NCBI GenBank assembly: GCA_963921825.1
Contig: OY997589.1
Coordinates: forward strand, 2,356,001-2,420,000
DNA length: 64,000 nt
Direction: 5' to 3'
Origin: Erodium maritimum
Lineage: Eukaryota; Streptophyta; Magnoliopsida; Geraniales; Geraniaceae
The notes beneath the pieces are model-generated. The model made no database searches, was not told the DNA's origin, and saw nothing but the letters and a program-made list of their open reading frames with translations. Made by a program: the position numbers and the translations under genes. How positions within the stretch are numbered: position 1 is the stretch's first letter; the number at the start of each line of letters is the position of its first letter. Of the stretch, positions 33,731-44,856 are shown piece by piece.

Positions 33731-34669
33731 TATTTTTAATATATAAAAAAAAAGGTGATTACTTTTGTCTTTCATGTATACAGGGTATTTTTGTCATTAA
33801 ATCTTAAATTAGGATAATTTAAAATAGAAAAAATATATATTAAATAATACTTCAAAGTACAAAATAAGAATGTGTAACCTTCCCTAGTGATTTATGTGGC
33901 CTATTATCAACTCTTGCCAATTAAAAGGGAATGACACATCATGGGCCAAAGCACTAACCCAATTCAAATTGGGCCTTGAAGGCCCGTTAAAAGCTTTCTT
34001 TTCCGGCCCATGATATGGGTATTTAATATCACAAAATTCACACATAACCATTTTTAGCCCTGTTTATTTTCTAATTTACCATTCTCACCAATGCATTACT
34101 CCAAACTACTTTTATATTCACAATAATTAAAATCAACAAGAAATTAAATATTTCATGTCACATAATCATCACCAAACTATCATCAGACGACGAAATAATT
34201 ACATTTCCTATCAAATCTCTAAAATCAATTAAGGATAACAAGGTTGATTATTGTACTAATGTAAAGAGTTTTGTTGCTCTTCGATCGGGTTTACCTGAAA
34301 ACATGAATGTAAATACTAAATGGCCCTTGAAAACTTGACCAAATGGCCAATAGAAATGTAAATGAAGTGAGTAGAGTTACTCCATTATGGCTCTTCAAGC
34401 TTTAACATAAATGTGACAGCTGAACCAAGCTGTGTCTGCAAAACAAATGAGAACCAGAAACTTAAAATTAGGTCAAAGACACAGAACTTAAATTTTTCTG
34501 CAGAGAAGACACCAAGGAATGATACACTTTTGCTCCCTCCTCTTAACTCCTCCTCAACCACCTCTGCTCCCATTTCAATTCTCCAGGACCCTACTTCACT
34601 CCCAAGCCTTTAATGCCCTCGCATTTTCTAAACCTTTGGGTCATATGAGTTTTATCTAATTTATTCTAA
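33731..34669. other. Gene-free spacer
   Basis: AT-rich. A short palindromic patch around 33960-34010 has GGGCC/GGCCC words (a site-II-like motif). No convincing open frame or RNA gene. Confidence 0.4.
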
Positions 34670-35373
34670 GAGCACGTACAGTGGAGCCTCTGGATGATCG
34701 GCTTTTGACATCTGTACATATTACCGACAATTGGGACTCCCGGGTGTTATTGGGCGGGTTGCCCGCCCATGAGGATAGATTTTCACCCGTCCGTGCAGTG
34801 TGGATTGGTATTTCTCGGCATGGGTTTGTTATGTGAGGTTCATGAGTTGGGTTTGTTGATTTGGGCCTGATGCGGGCGGGCGGGTGATTCGCGGATCTCG
34901 ATCCTGGTATCCGCCATCCGCCCATGATGAGGAAGGTTCATAAAAATCTAGTCCACAATTCACCCGGTTTTATGCAGATGGATGTTGAATGGGTATTGGG
35001 TTGGGTGGATTTACAGGTGGATTGGATGTAGCTGATTTTTTTTAACATATGAAGCCAGTTAATTCTGTAAATTACCTGAATCTGCATTTATTTAATTAAA
35101 TTAAATTAAAATATAATATAACATAACATAAAGAAATAAAAATCTGATATTTAAAATGTTAAAAATATTTTTTAAAATTCAAATTTTAGATTTATATATA
35201 TTTTTTAAATAAAAAGAGAGTCGGAGGGTTTAGGGTTTGATGGCATTTTCGTCATTTTTTAAAAAGAGGGACATGTGTCACGCCGTGGTTGGTGGAGAGG
35301 CGGATTGTATACTAGCCTTAGGAGTTGTTGCAAGCCTCTGATATCAAATGCAGAAGCTTGACTGTGGGTGCTC
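34670..35373. mobile_element. PIF/Harbinger-like MITE upstream of PDF1
   Basis: The ends are GAGCACGTACAGTGG and CTGTGGGTGCTC, imperfect terminal inverted repeats of the common plant GAGCACCCACAGTG type. TAA flanks both sides (34667-34669 and 35374-35376), the 3-bp duplication of this superfamily. At 704 bp it is long for a MITE. There is no transposase. Its right edge lies 370 bases upstream of the PDF1 start codon. Confidence 0.75.
35083..35090 (-). promoter_or_regulatory. L1-box motif inside the MITE upstream of PDF1
   Basis: TGCATTTA is the reverse complement of TAAATGCA, the L1 box bound by epidermal HD-ZIP IV factors. It is followed by TTTAATTAAATTAAATT, rich in homeodomain core sites. 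A chance occurrence in AT-rich DNA is possible. Confidence 0.4.
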
Positions 35374-35584
35374 TAAACACATCAGAAGGTTAATACGTGA
35401 CACACTATAAGGGGAGGTTTTCGATCATGCAACACGTTATAGTAGATAAGTTTATTAATGCAAGACCTACGATACAGAAAAAAGGGAAGTGTCCTAATGT
35501 TTTTGATATTTTGAGAAAGAGAGATGTTTATGCTTCTACATAAGATGGCATTATTGCAACAGTGCAAGAAAAATTTGAAAGAAA

Positions 35585-35592
35585 TAAATGCA
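35585..35592 (+). promoter_or_regulatory. L1 box in the PDF1 promoter
   Basis: An exact TAAATGCA (consensus TAAATGYA) lies 154 bases upstream of the PDF1 ATG. In Arabidopsis an L1 box in the PDF1 promoter is needed for expression in the outermost cell layer and is bound by ATML1/PDF2. Its presence at a similar place here supports both the gene call and epidermal regulation. Confidence 0.8.
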
Positions 35593-35745
35593 GATTCAAC
35601 TAACCACATGCTCCTCCACCTGCTGCCATTTACTCTGTTCCTCGCCACCCTTCTTATACCCCATCGCTCCTTTCTCTGCAGCACCAACACCAACACACAG
35701 TCACAATAACAAAGATCGTCCTGAGTTTCTCGAGTTCTTACAGTT

Positions 35746-37239
35746 ATGGCGCGAAGCAAGCAAGCTTCTCTGTTCTTGTGGGTCTTTGCAGGTCTCGTCG
35801 TCTCTGCAATGTCAAGGACTGTTGAAGATCAGAAGACCTACTACTCAGGTATGGAAAAAGATGTGATTTTTATGTACATTGTGGAAGATGAGATGTGTAA
35901 AGATTTCGATTCTTACTGTTTTTGTGTGGATGATTTGCAGGTTCACATGGAGGCCATCACCATGGAAGCTCACCACCTTCTCATGGGACTGTGAACTGTG
36001 TGAATCCACCACCTACTCCATCCTACACTCCTACACCATCAGTGCCGTCACCGCACGATCCTCATACTCCATCGACACCATCTCACACTCCTACTCCATC
36101 AGTACCGTCCTACACTCCTACGCCGTCAGTACCATCCTACACTCCTACTCCATCGACACCATCACACCACCCTACTCCATCAGTACCGTCCTACACTCCT
36201 ACGCCGTCAGTACCATCCTACACTCCTACTCCGTCGACACCATCACACCACCCTACTCCATCGACTCCATCACACCACCCTACTCCATCGACTCCATCCT
36301 ACACCCCTACCCCTTACACACCCTCACCACATGATCCTCATACTCCATCAACACCTTCACACCACCACCCTTCTCCATCAACACCGTCTCATCACACTCC
36401 TACTCCATCAACACCATCTCACACTCCTACTCCATCAGCCCCAAGTGGTGGAGGTGGGTACTACCCCTCCCCTACTCCAAGCATCCCCACTCCAAGTGTT
36501 CCCACGCCAAGTGTCCCTACTCCAAGCGTTCCCACGCCAAGTGTCCCTACTCCAAGCTTTCCCACTCCAACTTTCCCTACTCCAAGTATCCCCGGCTTCA
36601 CGCCTCCTTTCCCCGATCCCAACAACCCCTTCCCGGGCACATGCAAGTAAGTACAAACTAAAATCTGCACTGGGGTTGGCCTGGTGGTCAAGTGAGTAGT
36701 GCTATGACCTCCTTGAGGTCAGAGGTTCGAATCCCATTGAGGGGTGGAGGTCAGGTTAAGGTTTAACCTCGGGTTAACTTAGGCTAGGTTAGAACAGGAT
36801 GTCCCGCTTTATTGCTGATAAAAATAATAACACATCTCAATGAAGGGTAGTGGGAAAAGTGCTAGAGATGGCGATATTTTTACTATAACGATTCTTGTTT
36901 GCTTGCAGTTTCTGGAGGAGCCACCCGAGTCTGATCTGGGGAGTGGTGGGCTGGTGGGGCACATTGGGCAGCATGTTTGACGGTCACAGCATTCCAGGCT
37001 TCCCATCCAGCCTCTCCCTGCCCCAAGCTCTCTCCAACACAAGGACCGATGGGCTAGGAGCTCTCTACAGGGAAGGCACTGCCTCCTTGTTGAACTCCAT
37101 GGTGAGCAACAAGTTCCCTTTCACAACCGAGCAGGTCAGGAACAGTTTCGTTGCAGCCCTCAGCTCAGACAAAGCTGCAGCAGCTCAGGCCAGGGTCTTC
37201 AAGCTAGCCAACGAAGGCCGTCTCAAGCCCAGAGCCTAA
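35746..37239 (+). CDS. PDF1: PROTODERMAL FACTOR 1-like cell-wall protein
   Basis: PDF1 is an extracellular proline-rich protein made in shoot epidermis and protoderm. The exons are 35746-35848, 35941-36646 and 36909-37239, giving 379 aa. Order: signal peptide (1-24, [21 protein letters not shown]), the [19 protein letters not shown] motif spanning exon 2, a long Pro/Thr/Ser repeat region (about 50-265) of [18 protein letters not shown] and PTPSVPTPS units, likely hydroxylated and glycosylated, then a conserved Cys-containing C-terminal domain ([15 protein letters not shown]...[12 protein letters not shown]). The C-terminal domain has [13 protein letters not shown] as in the Arabidopsis protein. 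Intron 2 carries a SINE. The repeat region is itself a tandem DNA repeat and likely varies in length between alleles. Confidence 0.94.
36010..36590 (+). repeat. Coding tandem repeats of PDF1
   Basis: Two repeat types follow each other. The first (36010-36440) has units around ACTCCTACTCCATC(A/G) encoding PTPSxPS. The second (36475-36590) has 15-base units of the CCCACGCCAAGTGTC type encoding PTPSV. Adjacent long units near 36100-36250 are almost identical. Confidence 0.8.
36671..36835 (+). mobile_element. tRNA-derived SINE in intron 2 of PDF1
   Basis: A box A-like TTGGCCTGGTGGTCAAGTG region (from 36677) and a perfect box B GGTTCGAATCC (36724-36734) form an internal RNA polymerase III promoter. 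The tail CCCGCTTTATTGCTGATAA is shared with the SINE at 63001. It lies in the sense orientation of the gene. No target duplication is clear. Confidence 0.8.
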
Positions 37240-38102
37240 ACCATATTGTCTAGACCTTGTAGTGTCTGTGCTTCTTAAGGCCCTAAGTGTTGAATTAGTA
37301 TCTAAACCTCAGTGTGTGATGTGTTATCTCTTTCATTTTCTTTCTCTTTTTTTGATAAGCCTATTACAGATTATTCAGAGAGACATATTATTATGTATCC
37401 GATCTAAATGTTTAGTTCATATTTATCAGGTTTCAATAAGATCAAGGTTCAGTGTGAGTTGCATGTATGCTATGAATTCACAAACTTGCCCAAGTATTTT
37501 GAAAATAAGCAATAAATGCAGCAATAAATAATGAAGTGATGAATCATTAAGGATGGTTCTTATCATTAAGACATGTCCTTATCATACTCATTTTAGTTTG
37601 ATTAATAATGAAGATTTGTTTTATAGCTTTAGTGGTTTTAGATATTGTATCCTCAACTACTGAAATCCAAGTTTTAAGGGTTCCACTTGCATTTGACCCG
37701 CCAAACTATGCTTCATCCAATGAACGACAAGAAAGACTTGACTACCATAGCTAAAATGATCTATGGATGTTATTTTAACACACCAGCACAGAACAAGACA
37801 ACTGTAATAGCACAACCAACATAAAAAAAACTGAACAAGAAGTAAAAAGATTCATGGAGTAAAGTGCTACCAGTTATGGGTTTCTCTGTAATATCCTCTG
37901 ACTTTTGGTTGCTGATGGACTAGGAAGAAAGACAAGTGCAAGCACTTGTCCACAGTTGCACCGACCTTAACTGGTACTGGGTATTACCGTTCTGTCAGGA
38001 GGAACGAAATGATACTTCCACTTAACAGAGAATATCAAGCTGCAGTTCAAAACTGTAACACAAGAAGTAACAAAAGTTACGTAAACCAGGTAATAAATTA
38101 TG
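37240..38102. other. PDF1 3' region and spacer
   Basis: 3'UTR-like T-rich sequence with AATAAA-type signals near 37510-37530, then spacer. No gene is seen. Confidence 0.4.
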
Positions 38103-38630
38103 GGGATAATCTCACTCAGATACCTTAAGTATGCACCATTCTCAACTAACTACGCTTGAGTTTAAAAGTTTTTGACAACCCCGTTAAGTTTTTCCAGTCT
38201 CATTTTACCTCAATTTCATCAACTTTTGGGTATGGGATGACATAAATACCCTCATGTAAAAATAAAAATAATTTAAAAAGGTATTTTCATCATTTCACAC
38301 CCAAAAGTTGACGGAATTGGGGTAAAATGAGACTAAATCAACTAACTACCCCTGAGTTTAAAAAGTTTTTGACAACCCCGTCAAGTTTTTCCAGTCTCAT
38401 TTTTCCCCTAATTCCGTCAACTTTTGGTTGTGAAATGACACAAATACTCTCATGTAAAAATAAAAATAAAATATTAAAAATGGTATTTTCACCATTTCAC
38501 ACCCAAAAGTAGAGGGAATTGGGGTAAAATGAGTCTGAAAAAACTTAAGGGGGTTGTCGAAAACTTTTTAAACTTAAGGGTAGTTGATTGAGAAAGGTGC
38601 ATACTTAAGGTAGTTCAGAGAGACTATCTC
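38103..38630. mobile_element. Palindromic MITE with an internal duplication
   Basis: Ends GGGATAATCTCACTCAGA and its counterpart GAGAGACTATCTC pair, with inner arms CTTAAGTATGCACC...GGTGCATACTTAAG. Inside, the half-unit with GAGTTTAAAAGTTTTTGACA, TTTTTCCAGTCTCATTTT and TCAACTTTTGG occurs twice in direct orientation (38158 and 38351), so a second copy or unequal exchange is nested in the first. Confidence 0.75.
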
Positions 38631-39152
38631 TAACGGCTAAATTATCCTAGTATAATAATCAAGTGAGTTGATTTATGAACTTAAGCAATAAGACCTCATA
38701 AAGGCAAAGAAGCAACGAATGACTATAAGAGTAAATGCCTACCAACCAAATTAAACAAAAGGAGAGCAAAAACAAATACTGTAAAAAAAGAGATAGTTCT
38801 GGACATAGTGGCATCCATTACCTTGTAACTCCATCAGTTATGATGACATTTAATCTTCATCGTGTATGAATCTGCATTAGACGATGAATAGTTGGAGATA
38901 ACCTATATGTGTTCAAGTTTATGGTGTGAAGTTAATGATATATTAATACCATCAATATTTAATATTATCTTATCTTGACTTAGTTACATTTGTACTTCAT
39001 ATCCACATGGGTAAAATCACCATCATTATCTTAACCAGTACATCTGTGTTTTCCACCTAACACAATCAAAAGAAGTTAAGATAATAAATAGGCACATGAT
39101 AATTTACAGAAGAAAAAAATTGAGAAACTACGTACGAAATGTGTAAGAGCAA
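38631..39152. other. Gene-free spacer
   Basis: AT-rich, nothing supportable. Confidence 0.4.
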
Positions 39153-39569
39153 GGGATAATTGCAAAAAAAAAGTACCCTGAGGTATTCACTTTTTACAAG
39201 TTGCGGCCCTCTTCTTTGATAATCGTATAAACGTGCCCTGAATTTGCCTTTTTGTTGCACTTTGTGTAAATTTGTTTCAAATTGACAATTTTACCCTTTA
39301 AAAAATAATGGGTAAAAAACAAAAAATCTAGTATTTTTATCTCCCTTAATTTTGTTCCTCCTCTTTGTATGTCCAAAGAGTAAGAAAATTAAGAAAGGTG
39401 AAAATTCTTGACTTTTTTGTTTTCTACTCATTATTTTCTAAATTTAAATGTTCAAGGGTAAAATTATCATTTTGAAACAAATTGACACAAAGTGCAACGA
39501 AAAGGAAAATTCAGGGTATGTTTCTGCAATTATCAAAGATGAGGGTTGCAACTTGTAAAAAGTTATCCC
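39153..39569. mobile_element. MITE of the GGGATAATTGCAAAAAAGTA family, copy 3
   Basis: 417 bp, with both termini present (GGGATAATTGCAAAAAA / AGTTATCCC). The flanks are TAAGAGCAA (39144-39152) and TGAGAGCAA (39570-39578), matching at 8 of 9 positions. The right end has lost the CCTCAGGGTAC block still present at 40797. Confidence 0.88.
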
Positions 39570-40426
39570 TGAGAGCAACACCATGTTTACAGAGATAGAT
39601 GTAACTGTAAGACAATTGATTGATCATGTTTACTGCAGAAACCTACCAGGCTGTAGAGTGGTTATTAGAACAGCTGTAGGGTCACTATTGCCTCGTAACA
39701 CTTATAATCGTTAGGTTGGTCAAAGAGATAGGCCCAGTAGATGGATGAATCAGAAACACAGAAACAAAATAGCAATTGAACAGATCGAGCAAGTTCAAAG
39801 AAGCCCAAAAATTCATGTATGAAAATGAAAATCTCCAATGACCGACGCAACCAACTCTTTAAGCTATATCTTACTCGATACCTACTTTAATGTCCGATTA
39901 GAGTTCATAAAAGTAAAGTTATGGGTATGATTATGAATTTATGATTATGGTTTAAATGTCAACTTTTTCCTTAGAAGCGGACATAACATCTAATTTATGT
40001 TCTTCAAATATTTGAGCTAGCTGATTAAGGGACCTCGCAAATGGAGATCCATATACTTTCTTCTCTGGCTATAAATGGTGATGCAGACACATTTAATGCA
40101 AATTCAGATAAGAAAGTGCCTTTCACCTCCCAAAAACATACCCTTTTTAACAATACTTTAACACTAATTTACTGAGGCACCCAAGAAGAGGAATTAAGTG
40201 GTAAGAATATTGATCATAGGGTAATAAGATTGAGTGCACGTAATTATAAAAACCTCTATTTGGAGATGATTTGAATGTCCACCAAACCCTACATTTCATA
40301 GTTTGTCCGGTGAGTAGTGAAAACAACCTACTGTCTGCCTTCTTTGTTAGAAGAGGAACATATCATTCAAGTAACATATAGGTGCAAAATTATTAAATTG
40401 GATGGATAAGGATGCAAAAGATTAAA
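39570..40426. other. Gene-free spacer
   Basis: AT-rich. No gene, RNA gene or further repeat that I can support. Confidence 0.4.
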
Positions 40427-40826
40427 GAGATAATTGCAAAAAAGGGCCCCGAGGTATTCATTTTTTTTGGCAATTTGTAGCCCTCTTCTCTGATAATGGC
40501 AAAAAATGCCTTGAACTTATATTTTTGTTGCACTTTGTATCAAAATGAAGCACTAAAATTTTAAATTTGAAAATAATAAGTAAAAAACAAAAAATCCAGA
40601 ATTTCATATCCTTAATTTTCTCTCTTTTGTAGGAAGTTAAGGGATGTGAAATTTTGGATTTTTTGTTTTTTACTACTTATTTTCAAGGGTAAAATCCCCA
40701 TTTTGAAACAAATCTATACAGAGTGCAGCAAAAAAACAAGCTCGGGCACTTTTTTGCAATTATCAAAGAAGAGGGCTGCAAATTACAAAAAATGAATACC
40801 TCAGGGTACTTTTTTGCAGTTATCCC
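40427..40826. mobile_element. MITE of the same family, copy 4
   Basis: 400 bp. The right end is well kept (ACCTCAGGGTACTTTTTTGC to TATCCC). The flanks AAGATTAAA and GAAATTAAA match at 7 of 9. Left and right arms pair along nearly their full length. Confidence 0.87.
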
Positions 40827-41223
40827 GAAATTAAACTAATAGGGAAATTTTCAAAAACTAATGCACATATGAATGAAGCCAAAGGACAATATCTTTGGTG
40901 TGAGCATGAATTCAGGCTTGATGAAGGTTATAAAAAGACATAGCTGCATGTTTAAATAAAGGAAGATATAAATTCTACAAGGCTCTTGAACAATCAAATT
41001 TTACTAAGAGGCACAAGAATAGCAACCAAGCAATAATGCTTGAAGGTCATGATCATATCTAAGAATCACCCTTCTTGAGGGCCCCAATTCTAGCTTTTCT
41101 CCACAAGCATGGCAGTGTAATAGCAAATGAGACTTCAATGAACATTTTGTTATCACGTGAAAGTTATTGAAGTATCAGTTACATATTTGAAAGAAAACAC
41201 GCGTCTAGATTTAATATAATAAA
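40827..41223. other. Gene-free spacer
   Basis: No gene or structural repeat seen. Confidence 0.4.
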
Positions 41224-41634
41224 GGGGTAATTGCAAAAAAGTACCATGAGTTATTCATTTTTTGCAACTTAAAGCCCTATTTTCTATAATTGCAAAAAGT
41301 ACCCTGAACTTGTCCTTTTGTTGCACTTTGCATTAAAAATGACAATTTTACCTTTACATATTAGATTTAAAAAATAACAAGTAGATAGAAAAAAATCCAA
41401 ACTTTCTTATCACTTAAATTTCTTACTCTTTGTACAGTATAAAGAATAAGAAATTTAAGGGATATGAAAATTTGGATTTTTTGTCCTTTAATTATCATTA
41501 TCTTATTTTAAATCATCATTTTGAAACAAATTTATACAAAAAGACAAGTTCAGGCCACTTTTTTGCAATTATCAAAGAAGAGGCTACAAGTTGCGAAAAA
41601 TGAATTCCTCAGTGTATTTTTTTGCAATTATCCC
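41224..41634. mobile_element. MITE of the same family, copy 5
   Basis: 411 bp between TATAATAAA (41215-41223) and TATAATAAT (41635-41643), an 8 of 9 duplication. Ends are GGGGTAATTGCAAAAAAGTA and TTTTTTTGCAATTATCCC. Confidence 0.89.
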
Positions 41635-41993
41635 TATAATAATGTGAAGATAAATGCTATATGGAAGAGTATATGAGTGGGAAAGGGTACCTTGTAAGAA
41701 GAGCAACCAAGCAAAGATCTCTATGTGACCACAAAGACAACTTTGTAATTCTCCCAAATGTAAGATAAACATAACAATTTACACCAAATACTATTTTCAT
41801 TTCCAAGGATGGTCAAAGACTCAAAGTACATCTACTATTTGAGATTCATCAGTTACACATGCTTCCAACTAGATTCACCATCATACCCTTTTGTGTCACA
41901 TAACTCGTCTGTTTATCTTTGGATGATCCATGATTTCAACTCATAGAGTAGATTACCTAAGCTGTAAACTTAACTTACCTATCAGGATCCAAA
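41635..41993. other. 3' region of the hydrolase gene
   Basis: Probably 3'UTR and terminator region of the minus-strand gene that follows. Nothing else is seen. Confidence 0.4.
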
Positions 41994-43037
41994 TCAACTC
42001 ATGTGAGATTCGAACCATTTGAAGATTTCTTCAGATTGTTGACTAGTCATTTCGTGGTAAGCGAAGGCAAGATTTAGTTCCTCTTGCACATGAGGAACCA
42101 AACGCTCATCGAGTTTAATAGTCTTCTCATTCCTGAGAGCTTCTTTCCAACGTGTTGCCCGCCCATCATTCCTCATATACCCGTGCTCATCGATGAAGCC
42201 CTTGTCATGAAACAGCTCAAACAATTGAGCAGAAACAGTCTGATCCAAACCCGGAATTCGATCAGCTAAGGTATTTCGAGTCAAAGGGATATCAATGCAC
42301 TCGATCTCTGCAACATCGACACCTCTACTCCTCAATGCTTCCATGTTTTCACTTACCTTTTGCTGCCTGTATACATCTTTGGGCATGTGGACGAAAAGGG
42401 TCGGCGGGTAGTTATCTGGAATGTCCATTTCCTCAAACATCCCTTCAGAAATCATAAGAGCGACGCTATTGAATTTTATATCGATGGGAAGCACTGAAAC
42501 AAAGTAACCACCAGAGGATGCTCCTAAACCCACAAGAGGAAGCTTGTCGAGGTTGTGTGTCTCAACCCACCACTTGATCATATTGGTGACTATTGACCTT
42601 TCCTCTCCAAATGACCAGCATCTCCTAGCACTAGATATTGTAATAACAGCAAAGTTTCGATCAAGGGCGTGAAGGACAATTGACCTTTCTTCAGGGAATC
42701 CCATACAGTTTGGGCAGCTAGGGGATCTGTCCCAAAAGTGAACGGCTCTACCATTGCACCCATGAGCGAAGAAGAGAACTGCCTTGGGGGAATCGGGTAT
42801 CTGCCATATCAAATCCGTTCCATTCCTGAACTCTACAGTTGGGTGAAACTTCCTGGGAGACTCTGAGCTACCCTCTTCCTCCCCTAGAAGCTCAAACGAA
42901 GAGCTTGGTGTTTCGTTGTGGTTGAGAAATAACATTATCGAAACCACAAAGATCAGAAGCAAAGACGCAGCCAAAACTGGCAGATGAAAACTCTGAGTCG
43001 CTTGCCACATCTTTGATTTATTTCCACGCCTCAACAT
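41994..43037 (-). CDS. Membrane-anchored alpha/beta-hydrolase-like protein
   Basis: One coding exon of 347 aa; the start is the ATG at 43037. Residues 1-16 are basic (MLRRGNKSK), 17-38 form a transmembrane helix (LPVLAASLLLIFVVSIMLFL), so a type II membrane protein with the rest in the lumen or outside is likely. FFAHGCNGRAVHFWD (89-103) is the oxyanion-side HG motif. GLGASSGG (170-177) is the nucleophile elbow, with Ser174 as the likely nucleophile; His328 in AFAYHEM is a candidate catalytic His. Five cysteines lie between 94 and 140. The substrate is unknown; plant proteins of this type are uncharacterised. A 5'UTR exon lies upstream at about 43734-43920. Confidence 0.85.
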   Translation of the reverse strand: MLRRGNKSKMWQATQSFHLPVLAASLLLIFVVSIMLFLNHNETPSSSFELLGEEEGSSESPRKFHPTVEFRNGTDLIWQIPDSPKAVLFFAHGCNGRAVHFWDRSPSCPNCMGFPEERSIVLHALDRNFAVITISSARRCWSFGEERSIVTNMIKWWVETHNLDKLPLVGLGASSGGYFVSVLPIDIKFNSVALMISEGMFEEMDIPDNYPPTLFVHMPKDVYRQQKVSENMEALRSRGVDVAEIECIDIPLTRNTLADRIPGLDQTVSAQLFELFHDKGFIDEHGYMRNDGRATRWKEALRNEKTIKLDERLVPHVQEELNLAFAYHEMTSQQSEEIFKWFESHMS

Positions 43038-43733
43038 TACTGTATAAAGCCAACAAGCACTGGTTTTCAATACGTTTTGCAACAAGAGACACAAGCAACA
43101 CAAAATCAGTGTCTAGGTTTCAACAATGCATCCCATCAAACCCGTTAAGGTTAAGGCCTCACCTTCATTCACATAACAAATAAAATGTAAAATGCCTTCA
43201 TTCTTCGTATCAAAACTCCCATAATCACAAAAAATATACATGGTGGGTAAATTTCAAATTTTGAGCCAGTATCATCAAACCCATATGACTTAAACTTCAT
43301 TTTATTTTCCTTGAACCAATCAAAATTCAAAGACTTCATCTTTTTCATTCCCTTTCCCTAAATTAGCTCACTCGTTAATGCATCAAAACTAAATGTTACA
43401 GCAGGAAACGCATGAGCAGCTAAATTTCAAGCTTTGAACCAGTACTACCAAACCCATTTCACACAAATTTCAATTTTCACAGAAACCCATCAAAATTCAT
43501 AGAACTTCACTTTCATTTTCGTCCCACATTTACTCAACAATGAAAAGTGGGTGCGATCTGCTTGGTTCCAGAACGAAAAAAAAGAGATCTAATGTGTATA
43601 AATACGCCCAATTCATACAGACAAGAGGTAGATGGCAATTAAATCATCGAGACCCACTTCATTTTCTAACGTGAATTTCTGGGCAACCAAACAGACAAGT
43701 ACAGCTCGAGACGCGACAGAGAAGGAGACTTAC
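43038..43733 (-). other. Probable 5'UTR intron of the hydrolase gene
   Basis: A strong donor TTTCCG|GTAAGT reads leftward at 43734/43733. The acceptor should lie just upstream of the start codon, perhaps at ACCAG near 43061. Within it, two similar stretches (TAAATTTCAAATTTTGAGCCAGTA at 43250 and 43420) form a direct repeat of about 100 bases. Confidence 0.5.
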
Positions 43734-43920
43734 CGGAAATTGGCGCAGCTGATCGTCAAATCCAGCAAAGCTCTCACACGCTAATGCAACCCAGGAGCTG
43801 ATTTTGTGAGAGGAAGAGCGATCGAAACGGTGCGTTTTGGTGGGCGAAGAAGAAGCTGAGACTGTAACGGCAACTCTCTGTTGCAACGGGAACGGAGAGA
43901 AAACGGATCCGTGGCAAAGC
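43734..43920 (-). other. 5'UTR exon and promoter-proximal region of the hydrolase gene
   Basis: CT-rich leader on the minus strand ending at the GTAAGT donor. Upstream at about 43950-43970 lies CGATGTCGTATTGAG on the minus strand. The transcription start is not defined. Confidence 0.45.
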
Positions 43921-43983
43921 TGTAATTAAAAGGAGAATTGGTGGATGTCTCAATACGACATCGTTTTGAGCCATAGGATCTTG

Positions 43984-44856
43984 GGTGTTTAAAAACATTT
44001 GGTGATCTGGTCCGTTCGTTTACCCGCTCAACCCGTTATTCATCCGTATATGAATGGGTCGGATTTTATTGATCCACAGTAATGTGAACGGGTTGTAGAT
44101 TAGGGTATTCGTGGATGATCCACCTGTTCGTACATGGGATAAAGTTCAATTTTTTTTTAAATATCGAAACTTATTCGTAAGTACTGGTCACGAACACTAC
44201 ACTACCCAACATTTCAAAATGAACAATTCACTACCTTAAGTATTGGACACAGGATTTTGTTAGTAAAACTAGACGAAATATTCCATTCCGTTAGTCATAT
44301 GATCTCGAGTGTCATATAGTGTGGATGGTAAAATGACTTTTTTACTTTATTTGACCTCTAACATTTTATAAGGAACATTATCATAGTACCCTCGTTGTTA
44401 TTCCTTATAAAATGTATAGAGATCAAATACTTAAAGGGGAAAAACGACATTTTACCATCCATTATATGACATTTGAGGTCATATGACTAACGGAATGGAA
44501 TATTTCGTCCATTTTTACTAACAAAGTCGTGTGATCAATCGCTAAAGTAGTGCATTTGTCATTTTGAAACGTTAGGTAGTGTAATGTTCGATGGTAAGTT
44601 TCTATATAATATAACCAAGTGTTTGAAAATTGCTCCAATCAATAAATGGTCTTAGTATTTTCTATCTTAGATTTCGATATACAATTTGTGGGTCATACTG
44701 ATTGAATCCAATCCATCCGTATATATACGAATGAAATATGTCAAATGTTCATTTATCATAAATGAGTCGTGGATCACAAAAGTTTAAATACGCATCCGTG
44801 TGGACGGATGAAAATCTCATGCCTACGAATAAATATCCGCTTATAAACACCCTACA
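43984..44856. mobile_element. Possible hAT-like non-autonomous element with a nested palindrome
   Basis: GGGTGTTTAAAA at the left and CTTATAAACACCC at the right form short inverted ends, and interior ATCCGTATATGAATGGG and CCATCCGTATATATACG blocks also pair. I see no matching flanking duplication, so the borders are tentative. Confidence 0.4.
44166..44602. mobile_element. Palindromic MITE (437 bp)
   Basis: Left arm (GAAACTTA, ACACTACACTACC, TTTCAAAATGA, CATTCCGTTAGTCATATGA) pairs with the right arm (TCATATGACTAACGGAATG, TCATTTTGAAACGTTAGGTAG, TAAGTTTC). It lies inside the tentative element above. The centre has TTATAAGGAA / TTCCTTATAA. Confidence 0.75.

Noticed and set aside
36435..36691. Minus-strand open frames within PDF1
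   Set aside because: They are mirror images of the proline-rich coding repeat (Gly-Val-rich on the other strand).
36724..36734. Possible tRNA gene (GGTTCGAATCC at 36724 and 63046)
   Set aside because: No acceptor-stem pairing or anticodon arm could be made out around either box B, and the two share a non-tRNA 3' tail. They are SINEs.
39153..41634. CRISPR-like or regularly spaced repeat array
   Set aside because: The repeats are 400-bp palindromic MITEs with their own target duplications at irregular distances in a plant genome.
43774..43998. Small minus-strand frames at 43659-43998
   Set aside because: They lie in the 5'UTR exon and promoter of the hydrolase gene and end at or run through the GTAAGT donor.
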